Assembly: GCF_030440595.1 (NCBI RefSeq)
Contig: NZ_CP047452.1
Location: 620,001 to 684,000 of the forward strand
Reading direction: 5' to 3'
From: Corynebacterium glucuronolyticum DSM 44120
GTDB taxonomy: Bacteria; Actinomycetota; Actinomycetes; Mycobacteriales; Mycobacteriaceae
Length of the DNA stretch: 64,000 nucleotides
The position numbers were made by a program, and so were the translations under genes. The notes under the pieces were generated by a model. The model did not search any database. It was not told where the DNA came from and saw only the letters and a program-made list of their open reading frames with translations. Shown in pieces: positions 1-8,315 of the stretch (positions are counted from its first letter, which is position 1; each line of letters begins with the position of its first letter).

Positions 1-1073
1 CGCGCCCAGTCCGCGGTGTCGGCGAAGAGTTCGACTGCGCGACCCATTTGCTTGACGTCGACGGAGTCCGGCCCCTTGGCGATGTCCTCCTTGATGCCGG
101 TGAGCACGTAGGTGTTGTCGTCGTGGACAAGGACATCGAGGTTGCCCACGGAGGCCTCGTCCTTGATGATCTGCCACGTCGACAGCTTGGCAATATCGTG
201 ATCGTCGTGGTCCATAAGCCAGCGGGCGAGCGACTTACGGTTGTTGAACGTGAAGATCTTTCCAAAGCTGCCGAGGAAGACCGGTTGGTTCTCGACGAAG
301 CTGCGGAGTGTGTACACCGTCTTGCCGTCCACAGTGATCTGAATGGGATCGATGCCGGCGTGCGCCCACACGGAGGCATCGTACGGATCAATGTTTTCCG
401 CTTCCTGCGCAGTCGCGACAGACCCTTCTTCCTTTGCAGCAGCTGCTGCAGTCGCTGCGGCCACGGCGGCATCCACCCGTGACTGCGCGGATGCTACAGC
501 GTCAGCGTCGCTGTCCGGGATGACGACAGCCTCGTCAATTGCGTCCAGAACTTTTTCCCAGTTATCGAGGACTACCGCACCGATGCCCGTCCACTCGCCA
601 GCGGTTTCCTCCGAGGCGTAGTGCTCGTGGCCACGCCGCAAGTTGCCCAAAATAGAGTGGGAAGCGAAGAAGGTATTAACAGGTGCCAGCGAGCCGACGT
701 TGCCGAGCGCCTTAGCTACCTCCATGCAGCGCTGCGTGGCGGTGACGTTTTCATAGGAGGCGCGATCTGCCAGGTATGCGGGCACCTCGATGAGGCTGTA
801 GATGTGCCGCTCGTCGGGAACTACGCGATCGTCTCCGCGCGCGGAGAAGCGTGGCCACGCGGGGTGCTCAGTGAGCTCATTTTCCGGGTTCGCTTCCAGC
901 CAGGCGAGGATTTCGGCGGGAGACCTAAAGACGAAGATGTGGGCATCGTCGCCGGCGAACGCCTCCCACTGCGCGCCGTGCTGTTTCCACGCCGGCGCGT
1001 ACAGGGTGTAGACATCGCCCTCAGTGAGCCGGAGCTTGATGGGGACAATAGCGGAATTCTTTGTAGCTGCCAT
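1..1073 (-). CDS. Conserved hypothetical protein (3' end beyond window)
   Basis: An open minus-strand frame runs from an ATG at 1073 off the left edge of the window, so about 357 N-terminal residues are visible and the C-terminus is missing. The protein begins MAATKNSAIVPIKLRLTEGD and has no signal peptide or membrane segment. Two similar-looking soluble parts, around residues 15-120 and 240-350, each resemble a 'value / length / VYTL' type fold. They are separated by an alanine-rich, probably flexible stretch near residues 190-215. I do not recognise a family. It is followed upstream on the same strand by open sequence up to the NlpC-like gene that ends at 1099, so the two could be co-transcribed. 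The coding call rests on the long open frame and biased codon use; function is unknown. Confidence 0.7.
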   Translation of the reverse strand, partial: MAATKNSAIVPIKLRLTEGDVYTLYAPAWKQHGAQWEAFAGDDAHIFVFRSPAEILAWLEANPENELTEHPAWPRFSARGDDRVVPDERHIYSLIEVPAYLADRASYENVTATQRCMEVAKALGNVGSLAPVNTFFASHSILGNLRRGHEHYASEETAGEWTGIGAVVLDNWEKVLDAIDEAVVIPDSDADAVASAQSRVDAAVAAATAAAAAKEEGSVATAQEAENIDPYDASVWAHAGIDPIQITVDGKTVYTLRSFVENQPVFLGSFGKIFTFNNRKSLARWLMDHDDHDIAKLSTWQIIKDEASVGNLDVLVHDDNTYVLTGIKEDIAKGPDSVDVKQMGRAVELFADTADWA

Positions 1074-1098
1074 GCCTACAGATGATAACGCACCTGCC

Positions 1099-1980
1099 CT
1101 AGGCAGTAGGCCTAAAGAACCCCTTAAACGGCATCCCCATGTTTGTCGTGCGAACTGGGTTGATCTGAACAGGGTCGCCGGCTTCGATCATCTTGCCATC
1201 CCCGATGCACATTGCCACGTGGCCGGACCACACTGCGAGGTCACCTGGTTGGAGCGCGCTTTGAGGCACGCTCGAGCCCATAGCCATAGCGGCAGCTGTG
1301 CGTGGAAGTTCCACGCCAGACTCCCTGTAAGCCCACTGGACGAGGCCGGAGCAGTCGAAGCCACGGCCAGGCGCTTGTCCGCCCCACACATAGGGGGTAC
1401 CGAGCTGTGATTTGGCCTTTTCGACGGCTTGGAGGGCCTTCGGTGCAGCGGCAGTGGAGGAGGAGAGTTCCATAGCGACCGTGCGCGGTTTCTCAGCCGT
1501 CGTCGCGTCACCATCATGAACTGGGGTTCCATGGAACTCCAGCGGAGTCGTGCCCACGGTACGCAGGAGCGCAGTGGCTGGTGCGAGCTCGGTTTCTAGC
1601 TGTGCAGCCCGGGCGAGCGCAGCTGAGATGTACTTTCCCGGCAGTGCCGCCAGCTGTGCAAGGGCGGCCGCGGCTGTCGCCGGGTTGGGGACGAGCGCTT
1701 GCGCGATGAGCCGCGCGGCCTCAGCGATGAAGCGCTGGACAAGGGCAATGAGGTCTTTCAACGCGGAGGCGAGGAGCGGTGTAGCCATCTGCACGGCTTT
1801 GGCTATCGTGCCCACATCCTTAGCGATAACTTTCCCCAAGGTGAGGAGGGGGCCAGCGTCCGCGCCAAAGATCTTTGCCAGCTGCGGCGCAGCAGAGAAA
1901 TCAGGGGGCGTACCCGCGCCGGTAAGAACGTTCTGTGGTGGGGCGAGGCTGGAGATGCGCTCGGCGGTTTCGGCAATCAT
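1099..1980 (-). CDS. NlpC/P60 family cell-wall peptidase-like protein
   Basis: This 293-residue protein ends in an NlpC/P60 domain (about residues 185-290), a papain-like fold that cleaves peptidoglycan stem peptides. The catalytic Cys sits in the motif FDCSGLVQWAY and the His in SGHVAMCIGDG. The first 180 residues are Ala/Leu-rich and helical, with no obvious secretion signal and no transmembrane segment. Secreted NlpC enzymes normally carry a signal peptide, so export would need another route. Its ATG overlaps the stop codon of the upstream small helical gene by four bases, which implies translational coupling. A pairing of a WXG100-sized protein with a helical-N-terminus hydrolase resembles type VII substrates, but no secretion genes are in view; that link is inference. 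Confidence 0.8.
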   Translation of the reverse strand: MIAETAERISSLAPPQNVLTGAGTPPDFSAAPQLAKIFGADAGPLLTLGKVIAKDVGTIAKAVQMATPLLASALKDLIALVQRFIAEAARLIAQALVPNPATAAAALAQLAALPGKYISAALARAAQLETELAPATALLRTVGTTPLEFHGTPVHDGDATTAEKPRTVAMELSSSTAAAPKALQAVEKAKSQLGTPYVWGGQAPGRGFDCSGLVQWAYRESGVELPRTAAAMAMGSSVPQSALQPGDLAVWSGHVAMCIGDGKMIEAGDPVQINPVRTTNMGMPFKGFFRPTA

Positions 1981-2267
1981 AGTGCCACCTCTAGTGCGTG
2001 GGCGAGATCCTCATCGTGGTGTTCTATATCCTCAAGGCTGCGCCGCGAGGAGGCGGCGATGTCGAGCGCAATGTTGCACACGGAGGCCATCTCCTTTCCT
2101 GTCTTCTCTGCGGCGGATATCAGGGCCATTCCGAACCCCCCGACACCGGGGGTGGCTGCGATTTGGGATGTGATGTTGACGGCGGGTGGGACACATGCCT
2201 CCGCGCCAGCGACGAGCTTATTTACCAGGTCACGGGCGGCAAGCGGATCAAACTGTAATGGCTGCAT
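1977..2267 (-). CDS. Small helical WXG100-like protein
   Basis: A 96-residue acidic, mostly helical protein (starts [15 protein letters not shown], ends HALEVAL). Its length and the predicted two-helix organisation match ESX/WXG100-type proteins, but I do not see a clear W-x-G turn, so the family assignment is by size and context only. It is immediately upstream of, and overlaps by four bases, the NlpC/P60 gene on the same strand, suggesting the two products act or are exported together. It is divergent from upp, with only about 70 bases between the starts. Confidence 0.6.
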   Translation of the reverse strand: MQPLQFDPLAARDLVNKLVAGAEACVPPAVNITSQIAATPGVGGFGMALISAAEKTGKEMASVCNIALDIAASSRRSLEDIEHHDEDLAHALEVAL

Positions 2268-2335
2268 ATTCGTTAGACGTGTTTGCGACCCGGTTTGGTT
2301 CCCGCCAATTTGTCGGGTTGTTTTACCATGAGGTT

Positions 2336-2971
2336 ATGCAGATCACCATCATCGACCACCCCCTGGCGCAGTCGCGCTTGTCCATCATGCGCGACAAACG
2401 AACCAACAACTCTGGGTTCCGCGCGGCCCTTGCCGATCTCGGCGCCATGCTGATTTATGAGGCATCCCGCGATCTGGAAATCGAAGAGTTCCTCATGGAT
2501 ACGCCGGTTTCCTCTACGACGGGCAAGCAGCTGAAGAAGCCTCCGATCATTGTCCCCATTATTCGTGCCGGATTGGGCATGATCGACCCCGCTCTTTCCA
2601 TGATTCCTGATGCGCAGGTCGGATTCATCGGCCTCGCCCGCGACGAGGAGACGCACCAGCCAGTGCCGTATTTGGAGGCGCTCCCTCACGACATGAGTGA
2701 CGAGACGGTGTTCCTCGTGGACCCGATGCTCGCCACGGGCGGTTCCCTTCTGCACGCCATCAAACTCCTCGTTGAACGCGGGGCACGGGACATCACCGCG
2801 GTGTGTATGGTGAGCGCCGAGCAGGGCGTGAATGCGCTGAAGGAGTCCGGCTACCCGGTGCGGTTGGTGACCGCCGCGATCGACCCGTCGCTCAACGAAG
2901 ACGCGTATATCGTCCCCGGTCTTGGTGATGCCGGAGACCGCCTTTACGGTCCGCGCAATATCGATTTGTAG
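2336..2971 (+). CDS. upp: Uracil phosphoribosyltransferase
   Basis: Upp condenses uracil with PRPP to give UMP in pyrimidine salvage. The 211-residue protein begins [15 protein letters not shown], the usual N-terminus of the family, and has the normal length. The PRPP-binding loop is seen as [13 protein letters not shown] (about residues 125-137), and the conserved C-terminal GDAGDRLYG closes the uracil pocket. An open frame extends 50 codons further upstream, but the family alignment supports the ATG at 2336. The only Shine-Dalgarno-like sequence is a GAGG three bases before the start, so initiation may be leaderless or weak. A strong terminator follows at 2983. Confidence 0.97.
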   Translation: MQITIIDHPLAQSRLSIMRDKRTNNSGFRAALADLGAMLIYEASRDLEIEEFLMDTPVSSTTGKQLKKPPIIVPIIRAGLGMIDPALSMIPDAQVGFIGLARDEETHQPVPYLEALPHDMSDETVFLVDPMLATGGSLLHAIKLLVERGARDITAVCMVSAEQGVNALKESGYPVRLVTAAIDPSLNEDAYIVPGLGDAGDRLYGPRNIDL

Positions 2972-2982
2972 CCGATCCCCAC

Positions 2983-3014
2983 GAGTCCCCGCAATTATGC
3001 GGGGACTCATTTTT
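2983..3014 (+). terminator. Rho-independent terminator after upp
   Basis: A perfect 10-bp stem (GAGTCCCCGC / GCGGGGACTC) with a short AT loop is followed by a T-rich run, 12 bases after the upp stop codon. Confidence 0.85.
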
Positions 3015-3149
3015 ATGATTTATGGGAAAAATACAGAATTTGTACTGATTTCCCTGTGTTTTTAAGTTCGTAACAAATAAGTAAGAAATTTTTATCCGTA
3101 CACAACCAGTTTGGCAGACGGTGCACAACATAGCGTGCATCATGAATGT

Positions 3150-3686
3150 GTGGATGTTAATTCAGATCTTTTTTACTGGCCGAGCTACGGCCTAGAGTTA
3201 GGTAAACGTCTTCGTATTTTGCGAAATATGCGAGGGTTGACACAAGAGCGTCTTGGAGAACTTTCCGGCTATACCCGCAACCAGGTATCGAACTTGGAAA
3301 GAAACCAGAACCGCGCGCAGCACCCGTCGAATCCGAGCATGAAGATGATCTATTCGTTGGCGCTTGCGCTTCACGTCCCGCCGGCAGTTCTTCTTCCGCG
3401 CGCGAATCAGCAGGTGCAGCAGCGCTGTGAGCAGGACGACTATCCGTCCCTTTCCGTCAATTTGACCTGGCCTCAGACCGCGCAGGATGTTGCTCGTTTC
3501 TCAGTGTCGCACCTGACAAGTGGCGCGCCGGGAGCAGGTACAGCTGATGACCCCTCCTATGATGTTCAGCTCATCCGGCCGAAGGGGCTCAGCGACGAGG
3601 AGTGGCGCACGCTTTCCGATGCCGTCGACACGTTGAGTGCGGCGGAGAAGAAGCTTCTCGACGTTCTCCGGGGTCTGGACGACTAA
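3150..3686 (+). CDS. XRE-family helix-turn-helix regulator
   Basis: A cytoplasmic DNA-binding protein with an N-terminal XRE (Cro/C1) HTH domain: LELGKRLRILRNMRGLTQER is helix 1-2 and LGELSGYTRNQVSNLERN is the recognition region. The C-terminal ~100 residues are acidic and of unknown function. The start is uncertain. The frame is open from a TTG at 3111, with GTG codons at 3135 and 3150; I chose 3150 because it leaves the shortest leader before the HTH domain, and no Shine-Dalgarno decides it. The gene stands alone after the upp terminator and its end overlaps the convergent pmmB end by four bases. Target genes cannot be read from the sequence. Confidence 0.75.
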   Translation: MDVNSDLFYWPSYGLELGKRLRILRNMRGLTQERLGELSGYTRNQVSNLERNQNRAQHPSNPSMKMIYSLALALHVPPAVLLPRANQQVQQRCEQDDYPSLSVNLTWPQTAQDVARFSVSHLTSGAPGAGTADDPSYDVQLIRPKGLSDEEWRTLSDAVDTLSAAEKKLLDVLRGLDD

Positions 3687-5254
3687 AGCTTCCGCATCCA
3701 AGCCCTCGTCTCCTCCGCAACGGCAGCGCAGATCTCGTCGGCGTGCTCGGGGGTGTCAGTATCGGACACCTCGATGTAGACCTTGGTCTTGTTTTCCGTG
3801 CCGGAGGAGCGCGCTACGATCCTGATGCTGGCCACCTGTGAATGGCCGGTCATGAGCACGCCGCGTGCGGCGGGCAAAGGGGTCGTGGTGAACGGAATTC
3901 CCGCGACCTCGCTAGGGGCGTGGGTAGCGATCATGCTGACAATTTCCTGCGGATCCGACGAGCGCAGGGATACCTGGGTACCCGTAAAGTACCCGTATTT
4001 TCTGTGGAGCGCGTGAAGCTCGTCGATGAGCGTCGTACCCCGGCTTTTGAGCTCGGCGCCCCAGCAGCAGGCGATAAGTGCCGTGGAGATGCCGTCTTTG
4101 TCTGCCGCAAGCTGTGGGTACGGGCACGTGCCGATTGCCTCCTCGTAAGCAAAGCTGAGCTGATCCGGTGAACCGGCAGCACGAGTGAGATTTTTGAAAC
4201 CGGTCGGTGTTTCGCGGTACTCCCAGCCCCTGTCCTCGGCGATCCGTTTGAGCAGGCGGGAAGAGACGACGGACGTAGCCACTGTGGGCGTGCCATCGGG
4301 GGTGGAGAGGAGCCGTGTGGCCAGCAGGGGGCCAAGCTCATCCCCGCGCAACATGCGGTAGTGTCCGTTGCCGGTTGCCACACCGATAGCGCAGCGATCG
4401 GCATCGGGGTCAAGGGCGACGACAATGTCGGCGTCCACCTCGCGCGCTGTCGCGATGACGCGCTCGACAGCCTCGGGCTCCTCGGGATTGGGGAAACGAA
4501 CGGTGGGGAATGTCGGATCGGGGTGCTGCTGTTCCGGCACCGGCCATGTCTGGGCGAAACCCGCAGCCTGCAAGGCCTGTGTGAGGGCGCGGCCGCCAAC
4601 CCCGTGCATGGCGGTGTAACACACACGGATGGCGGCGCGGTCGTTGTTCACCCGCAGGCGGTCGCCCTCCTCCGGGTCGACGAGGGCGACGACCTTGTCA
4701 ACGTAGCGACGTAACTGGTCGGAGGTGGGGCGGACGGTGACCCGGGGGACGTCGAAAGGCGAGCCGACGGCCGCAATTTTGGTAAGGATCTCGGCTTCCA
4801 GCTCGACGGGGAGTTGGGCACCGTCTTCGAGGTAGACCTTGTACCCGTTGTCGCTGGCCGGGTTCTGTGAGGCGGTGATCTGGATGCCACCATCCAGATT
4901 GCGCTCGCGGATCAGCCAGCTCACCACGGGTGTAGGGGTGGGGCTCGGCAGGAGCATGACGTCAAAGCCGGCCCCGGCGAGGACCTCGGCGGCCGTGGTG
5001 GCGAAGATAGATGAGCCGTAGCGGGCATCGTGTCCGACGACGAACTGCATGGGGCCTTCGTCGCCGTACAGTGCGCGCCCGATTCCGGATTCGAGTGAGC
5101 TGGGTGCCTCGTGGTGGCGGTTGAGCTCTGCGGAGCGCTCGGCAAACCAGCTGGCCAAGCCCGCAGTGACGCGGGTGACCTGCTTGACGTTCATTTGGCC
5201 ATCGCCGGGCCCGACAGGGGCGCGGAGGCCTGCAGTGCCGAATGTAAGTGTCAT
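3683..5254 (-). CDS. pmmB: Phosphomannomutase/phosphoglucomutase family protein (PmmB-like)
   Basis: This alpha-D-phosphohexomutase (about 523 residues) interconverts hexose 1- and 6-phosphates. In this setting it probably acts on mannose or glucose phosphates for envelope sugars. The active-site serine loop is TASQNPASDNGYK, where the normal family motif is TASHNP, so the His after the phosphoserine is Gln here. The metal loop is DPDADR, and the C-terminal phosphate-binding loop is SSGTENKTK. The start at 5254 (MTLTFGTAGLRAPVG) fits the family; an ATG at 5263 is a near alternative and the frame is open further upstream. It is divergent from the amidohydrolase gene at 5351. A second hexomutase, manB, is at 39910. 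Confidence 0.88.
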   Translation of the reverse strand: MTLTFGTAGLRAPVGPGDGQMNVKQVTRVTAGLASWFAERSAELNRHHEAPSSLESGIGRALYGDEGPMQFVVGHDARYGSSIFATTAAEVLAGAGFDVMLLPSPTPTPVVSWLIRERNLDGGIQITASQNPASDNGYKVYLEDGAQLPVELEAEILTKIAAVGSPFDVPRVTVRPTSDQLRRYVDKVVALVDPEEGDRLRVNNDRAAIRVCYTAMHGVGGRALTQALQAAGFAQTWPVPEQQHPDPTFPTVRFPNPEEPEAVERVIATAREVDADIVVALDPDADRCAIGVATGNGHYRMLRGDELGPLLATRLLSTPDGTPTVATSVVSSRLLKRIAEDRGWEYRETPTGFKNLTRAAGSPDQLSFAYEEAIGTCPYPQLAADKDGISTALIACCWGAELKSRGTTLIDELHALHRKYGYFTGTQVSLRSSDPQEIVSMIATHAPSEVAGIPFTTTPLPAARGVLMTGHSQVASIRIVARSSGTENKTKVYIEVSDTDTPEHADEICAAVAEETRAWMRKL

Positions 5255-5350
5255 ATGCCCCATGTTAGGTGCCCAGCGGATTAGCGGTAGGCTTTCAGCA
5301 GTGACAGCGCCACGTCGGGCGGTGTCAGGGTATGAAAGGGGAGCAACCTG

Positions 5351-6523
5351 ATGACCAGTGAGCTCATCTCCGCCACCGCAGAGGAGTGGCTGCGGCAACA
5401 CGAGTCCGAGGCGATCGGGTGGCGACGCCACCTCCACGAGCATCCTGAGCTTAGTCATGAGGAGTTCGCTACCACCGACTTCATCGTCGAAAAGCTAGAA
5501 GCGGTGGGGCTGCAGCCGGTGCGACTCGAGCCTACCGGCCTCTACGTGGACATCGGTGAGCCCGATACCGACGGTAACCGGCTGGCCATCCGGGCAGACA
5601 TGGACGCGCTGCCGATTACGGAGGCGACGGGGCTGCCGTACTCGTCTGTCGTTCCCGGCGTTTCCCACGCGTGTGGGCACGACCTGCACGTCACGGTTGC
5701 GTTGTCCACTGCCTGCGCGTTGGCGGGGTGTGCCTCGGACCTCAACCCAGGTATGCGGTTTATTTTTCAACCGGCCGAGGAGGTCATGGACGGTGGCGCG
5801 CCGGAGGTCATTGAGCAGGGTGTTCTCGATAGTGTGGCGGCAATCTATGCCATCCACGCAGAACCGAAGCTCAAGGTCGGTTCCATCGGCGTGCGTACGG
5901 GGGCAATTACCTCTGCGGGTGATGTTGTGGAGATCACGGTCACGGGCCCGGGTGGGCACACGTCCCGCCCGCAGCAGACTGCCGACGTTGTGTTCGCGAT
6001 GAGTCAGCTGGTGACGCAGCTGCCTGCGCTTTTGAGTAGGCGCGTTGATCCGCGCACCGGTACGGTCCTCGTGTTCGGCTCAATCCATGCAGGTCACGCT
6101 GCTAACGCGATCCCTAAGGAGGGGACACTTATGGGGACGATTCGTACGGCGGATATCCGCGTGTGGCGGACGATTCAGCCGCTCATGGAGGAGCTCATCG
6201 GCCAGGTGCTTGCGCCGACGGGGTGCACGTATGAGATTAACTACATTCGTGGGGTGCCGCCGGTGGTTAACGACGAGGTTGCAACTGCGATCCTGGCGGC
6301 CGCCGCTGGGACGTCGGCCGTTCAGGCACCGCAGAGCTCCGGCGGGGAAGATTTCTCGTGGTATCTCGAGCATGTTCCCGGTTCTATGGCCAGGCTCGGC
6401 TGTTGGTCCGGCGAGGGTGATAAGAAGGACCTCCACTGCGACGATATGCTTGTCGACGATCGCGCCATTGCTGTTGGTGTACGTCTCTTCGCGTCTATCG
6501 CTTCCCGGTTCACCCTCGATTAG
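5351..6523 (+). CDS. amiA: M20-family amidohydrolase (N-acyl-amino acid / IAA-type)
   Basis: A 390-residue cytosolic metallopeptidase of the M20D group, which hydrolyses N-acyl or amide bonds of amino acids. The dinuclear metal ligands are visible in order: HPELSHEEF, ADMDALPI, ACGHDLHV (His-Asp), PAEEVMDGG (the catalytic Glu pair), and the dimerisation-domain His in GGHTSRP. A late metal His/Glu region is EDFSWYLEHV. It starts just after an AAGGGGAGC ribosome-binding site and lies in a run of plus-strand genes leading to pyc. The substrate is not readable from the sequence. The gene symbol follows the corynebacterial name and is tentative. Confidence 0.88.
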   Translation: MTSELISATAEEWLRQHESEAIGWRRHLHEHPELSHEEFATTDFIVEKLEAVGLQPVRLEPTGLYVDIGEPDTDGNRLAIRADMDALPITEATGLPYSSVVPGVSHACGHDLHVTVALSTACALAGCASDLNPGMRFIFQPAEEVMDGGAPEVIEQGVLDSVAAIYAIHAEPKLKVGSIGVRTGAITSAGDVVEITVTGPGGHTSRPQQTADVVFAMSQLVTQLPALLSRRVDPRTGTVLVFGSIHAGHAANAIPKEGTLMGTIRTADIRVWRTIQPLMEELIGQVLAPTGCTYEINYIRGVPPVVNDEVATAILAAAAGTSAVQAPQSSGGEDFSWYLEHVPGSMARLGCWSGEGDKKDLHCDDMLVDDRAIAVGVRLFASIASRFTLD

Positions 6524-6689
6524 GGCAGCAAAAACAACGATGTGTTTCCCCGGTCGCAATAACCGGGGGTGAGAAGGGGGAGTGCTGGCATGCCCGTGCG
6601 GACCGGCCGGACATTAGACTACACAGTGACGTTTGTGTGACGTTGTGTACACGCGAAATCCAACGATACTCAAGGAACTGTGACGAAAC

Positions 6690-8099
6690 ATGTCTAAGCG
6701 AGTTGTCATTATTGGCGGTGGCCCTGCGGGCTACGAGGCTGCTTTCGCCGGAACGAAATACGGCGCAGAGGTCACCCTCGTAGAGGATCAGGGTTCCGGT
6801 GGCTCTGCCGTACTTTACGATTGTGTCCCCTCTAAGTCGCTGATTGCGGCGACGGGTATTCGTACCGACCTGCGCCGCGCAGATGACATGGGGTTCGACT
6901 ACCAGAAAAACGGAAAATTCCTCGAGATCGGTTCGGTCAACGCGCGTGTGCGGGAACTGGCCCGCGCACAGTCGGCTGACGTGCGTGCCCAGCTGGAGTT
7001 CAATGGTACACGCCTCATTGCCGGTCGCGCCTACTTCAAGGAATCACCGACAAGCAAGAACGTCCACGCCGTGCACGTGGACCACGCCGACGGTACGGAG
7101 GAAGTTATTGAGTGCGAGCTCGTCCTCATCGCCACGGGTGCGCATCCCCGAGTTCTGCCTGGTGCGGAGCCGGATGGTGAGCGCATCCTTTCCTGGCGCC
7201 AGGTTTACGACCTCACCGAGCTCCCTGATCACCTCATCGTCGTCGGTTCCGGTGTCACCGGTGCAGAGTTCGTCTCCGCCTTCGCGGAGCTCGGAGTGAA
7301 GGTGACGATGTGCGCGTCCCGCGACCGCATCCTGCCGCACGACGATGCCGACGCAGCCGACACCCTTGAGGCTGTTCTCTCTGAGCGCGGCGTCCACCTG
7401 GAAAAGAACTGCCGCGTCTCCTCCGTCTCCCGCACCGAAGACGGTGGGGTCAAGGTGACCACGCAGGACGGGCGCGAGATCTTCGGTTCCCATGCACTCC
7501 TCACTGTTGGCTCCGTCCCCAACACCGACGGCCTTGGCCTGGATAAGGTCGGTGTGGAGATGACGAAGTCGGGCCATGTGCACGTGGATCGCGTGTCCCG
7601 TACGAACATCTCCGGCATCTACGCGGCCGGCGACTGCACGGATCTCTTCCCGCTGGCATCCGTCGCCGCTATGCAGGGGCGCATTGCCATGTACCACGCG
7701 CTGGGGGAGGGTGTCGATCCGATCCGCCTGAAGACAGTGGCCACGGCCGTGTTTACTCGACCAGAGATCGCCGCTGTCGGCGTGACTGAGAAGGAAATCG
7801 AGGAGCAGAAGGTGACGGCCCGCATCGTCACGCTGCCGCTGAACACCAACGCGCGTGCGAAGATGCGCTCCATTCGCTACGGCTTTGTCAAGCTGTTTTG
7901 CCGTCGCAACTCCGGCCAGATCATCGGCGGTGTCATCGTTGCCCCGAACGCGTCGGAGCTCATCACCACCGTCGCTGTCGCCGTGTCTAACCGTTTGACG
8001 GTGGCCGATATTGCGGACTCCTTTGCCGTGTACCCGACGCTGTCCGGGTCCATCGCGGAGGCCGCGCGCCAGCTGGTGAAGCACGATGATCTTGACTAG
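6690..8099 (+). CDS. lpdA: LpdA-like flavoprotein, NAD(P)H:quinone reductase type
   Basis: This 469-residue protein has the fold of class-I pyridine nucleotide-disulfide oxidoreductases. The FAD-binding GGGPAGYEAA is at residues 8-17, the NAD(P) fold GSGVTGAEF around 187, and the second FAD motif IYAAGDCTD near 312. The redox-active disulfide is broken: where lipoamide dehydrogenases have CxxxxC, this protein has SAVLYDCVPSK, keeping only the second Cys. The catalytic His-Glu end is also absent. The mycobacterial LpdA quinone reductase has the same kind of loss, so a quinone reductase role is more likely than a dehydrogenase-complex E3. It precedes pyc on the same strand but is separated by 216 bases containing a hairpin. 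Confidence 0.85.
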   Translation: MSKRVVIIGGGPAGYEAAFAGTKYGAEVTLVEDQGSGGSAVLYDCVPSKSLIAATGIRTDLRRADDMGFDYQKNGKFLEIGSVNARVRELARAQSADVRAQLEFNGTRLIAGRAYFKESPTSKNVHAVHVDHADGTEEVIECELVLIATGAHPRVLPGAEPDGERILSWRQVYDLTELPDHLIVVGSGVTGAEFVSAFAELGVKVTMCASRDRILPHDDADAADTLEAVLSERGVHLEKNCRVSSVSRTEDGGVKVTTQDGREIFGSHALLTVGSVPNTDGLGLDKVGVEMTKSGHVHVDRVSRTNISGIYAAGDCTDLFPLASVAAMQGRIAMYHALGEGVDPIRLKTVATAVFTRPEIAAVGVTEKEIEEQKVTARIVTLPLNTNARAKMRSIRYGFVKLFCRRNSGQIIGGVIVAPNASELITTVAVAVSNRLTVADIADSFAVYPTLSGSIAEAARQLVKHDDLD

Positions 8100-8135
8100 C
8101 TCTTGACTAGCTCCCACCGCTAGGTGAGAAGGGGG

Positions 8136-8182
8136 TGGTCCCCGTGTGAGAATGCTTTCCTATTTCGCTCACGCGGGGGCCG
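8136..8182 (+). terminator. Hairpin between lpdA-like gene and pyc
   Basis: CCCCGTGTGAG pairs with CTCACGCGGGG around a 17-base loop, 35 bases past the flavoprotein stop. There is no downstream T-run, so it may be a weak terminator or an mRNA stabiliser rather than a strong stop. Confidence 0.45.
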
Positions 8183-8315
8183 TTCTACGTGCTCTGGGGC
8201 GAAAATAATGGGGGTGAAAAATAAAGCATGAGAAATCAGACCATTTTAAGTGGTGACCTAGTATTCTGTAATAGCTACGTGTGACGTGCTACATACTTTT
8301 ATGAAAGGTCGCTTC

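Noticed and set aside
2186..2335. A 50-residue N-terminal extension of Upp
   Set aside because: Upp has its full normal length from ATG 2336; the extension overlaps the start region of the divergent gene and matches nothing.
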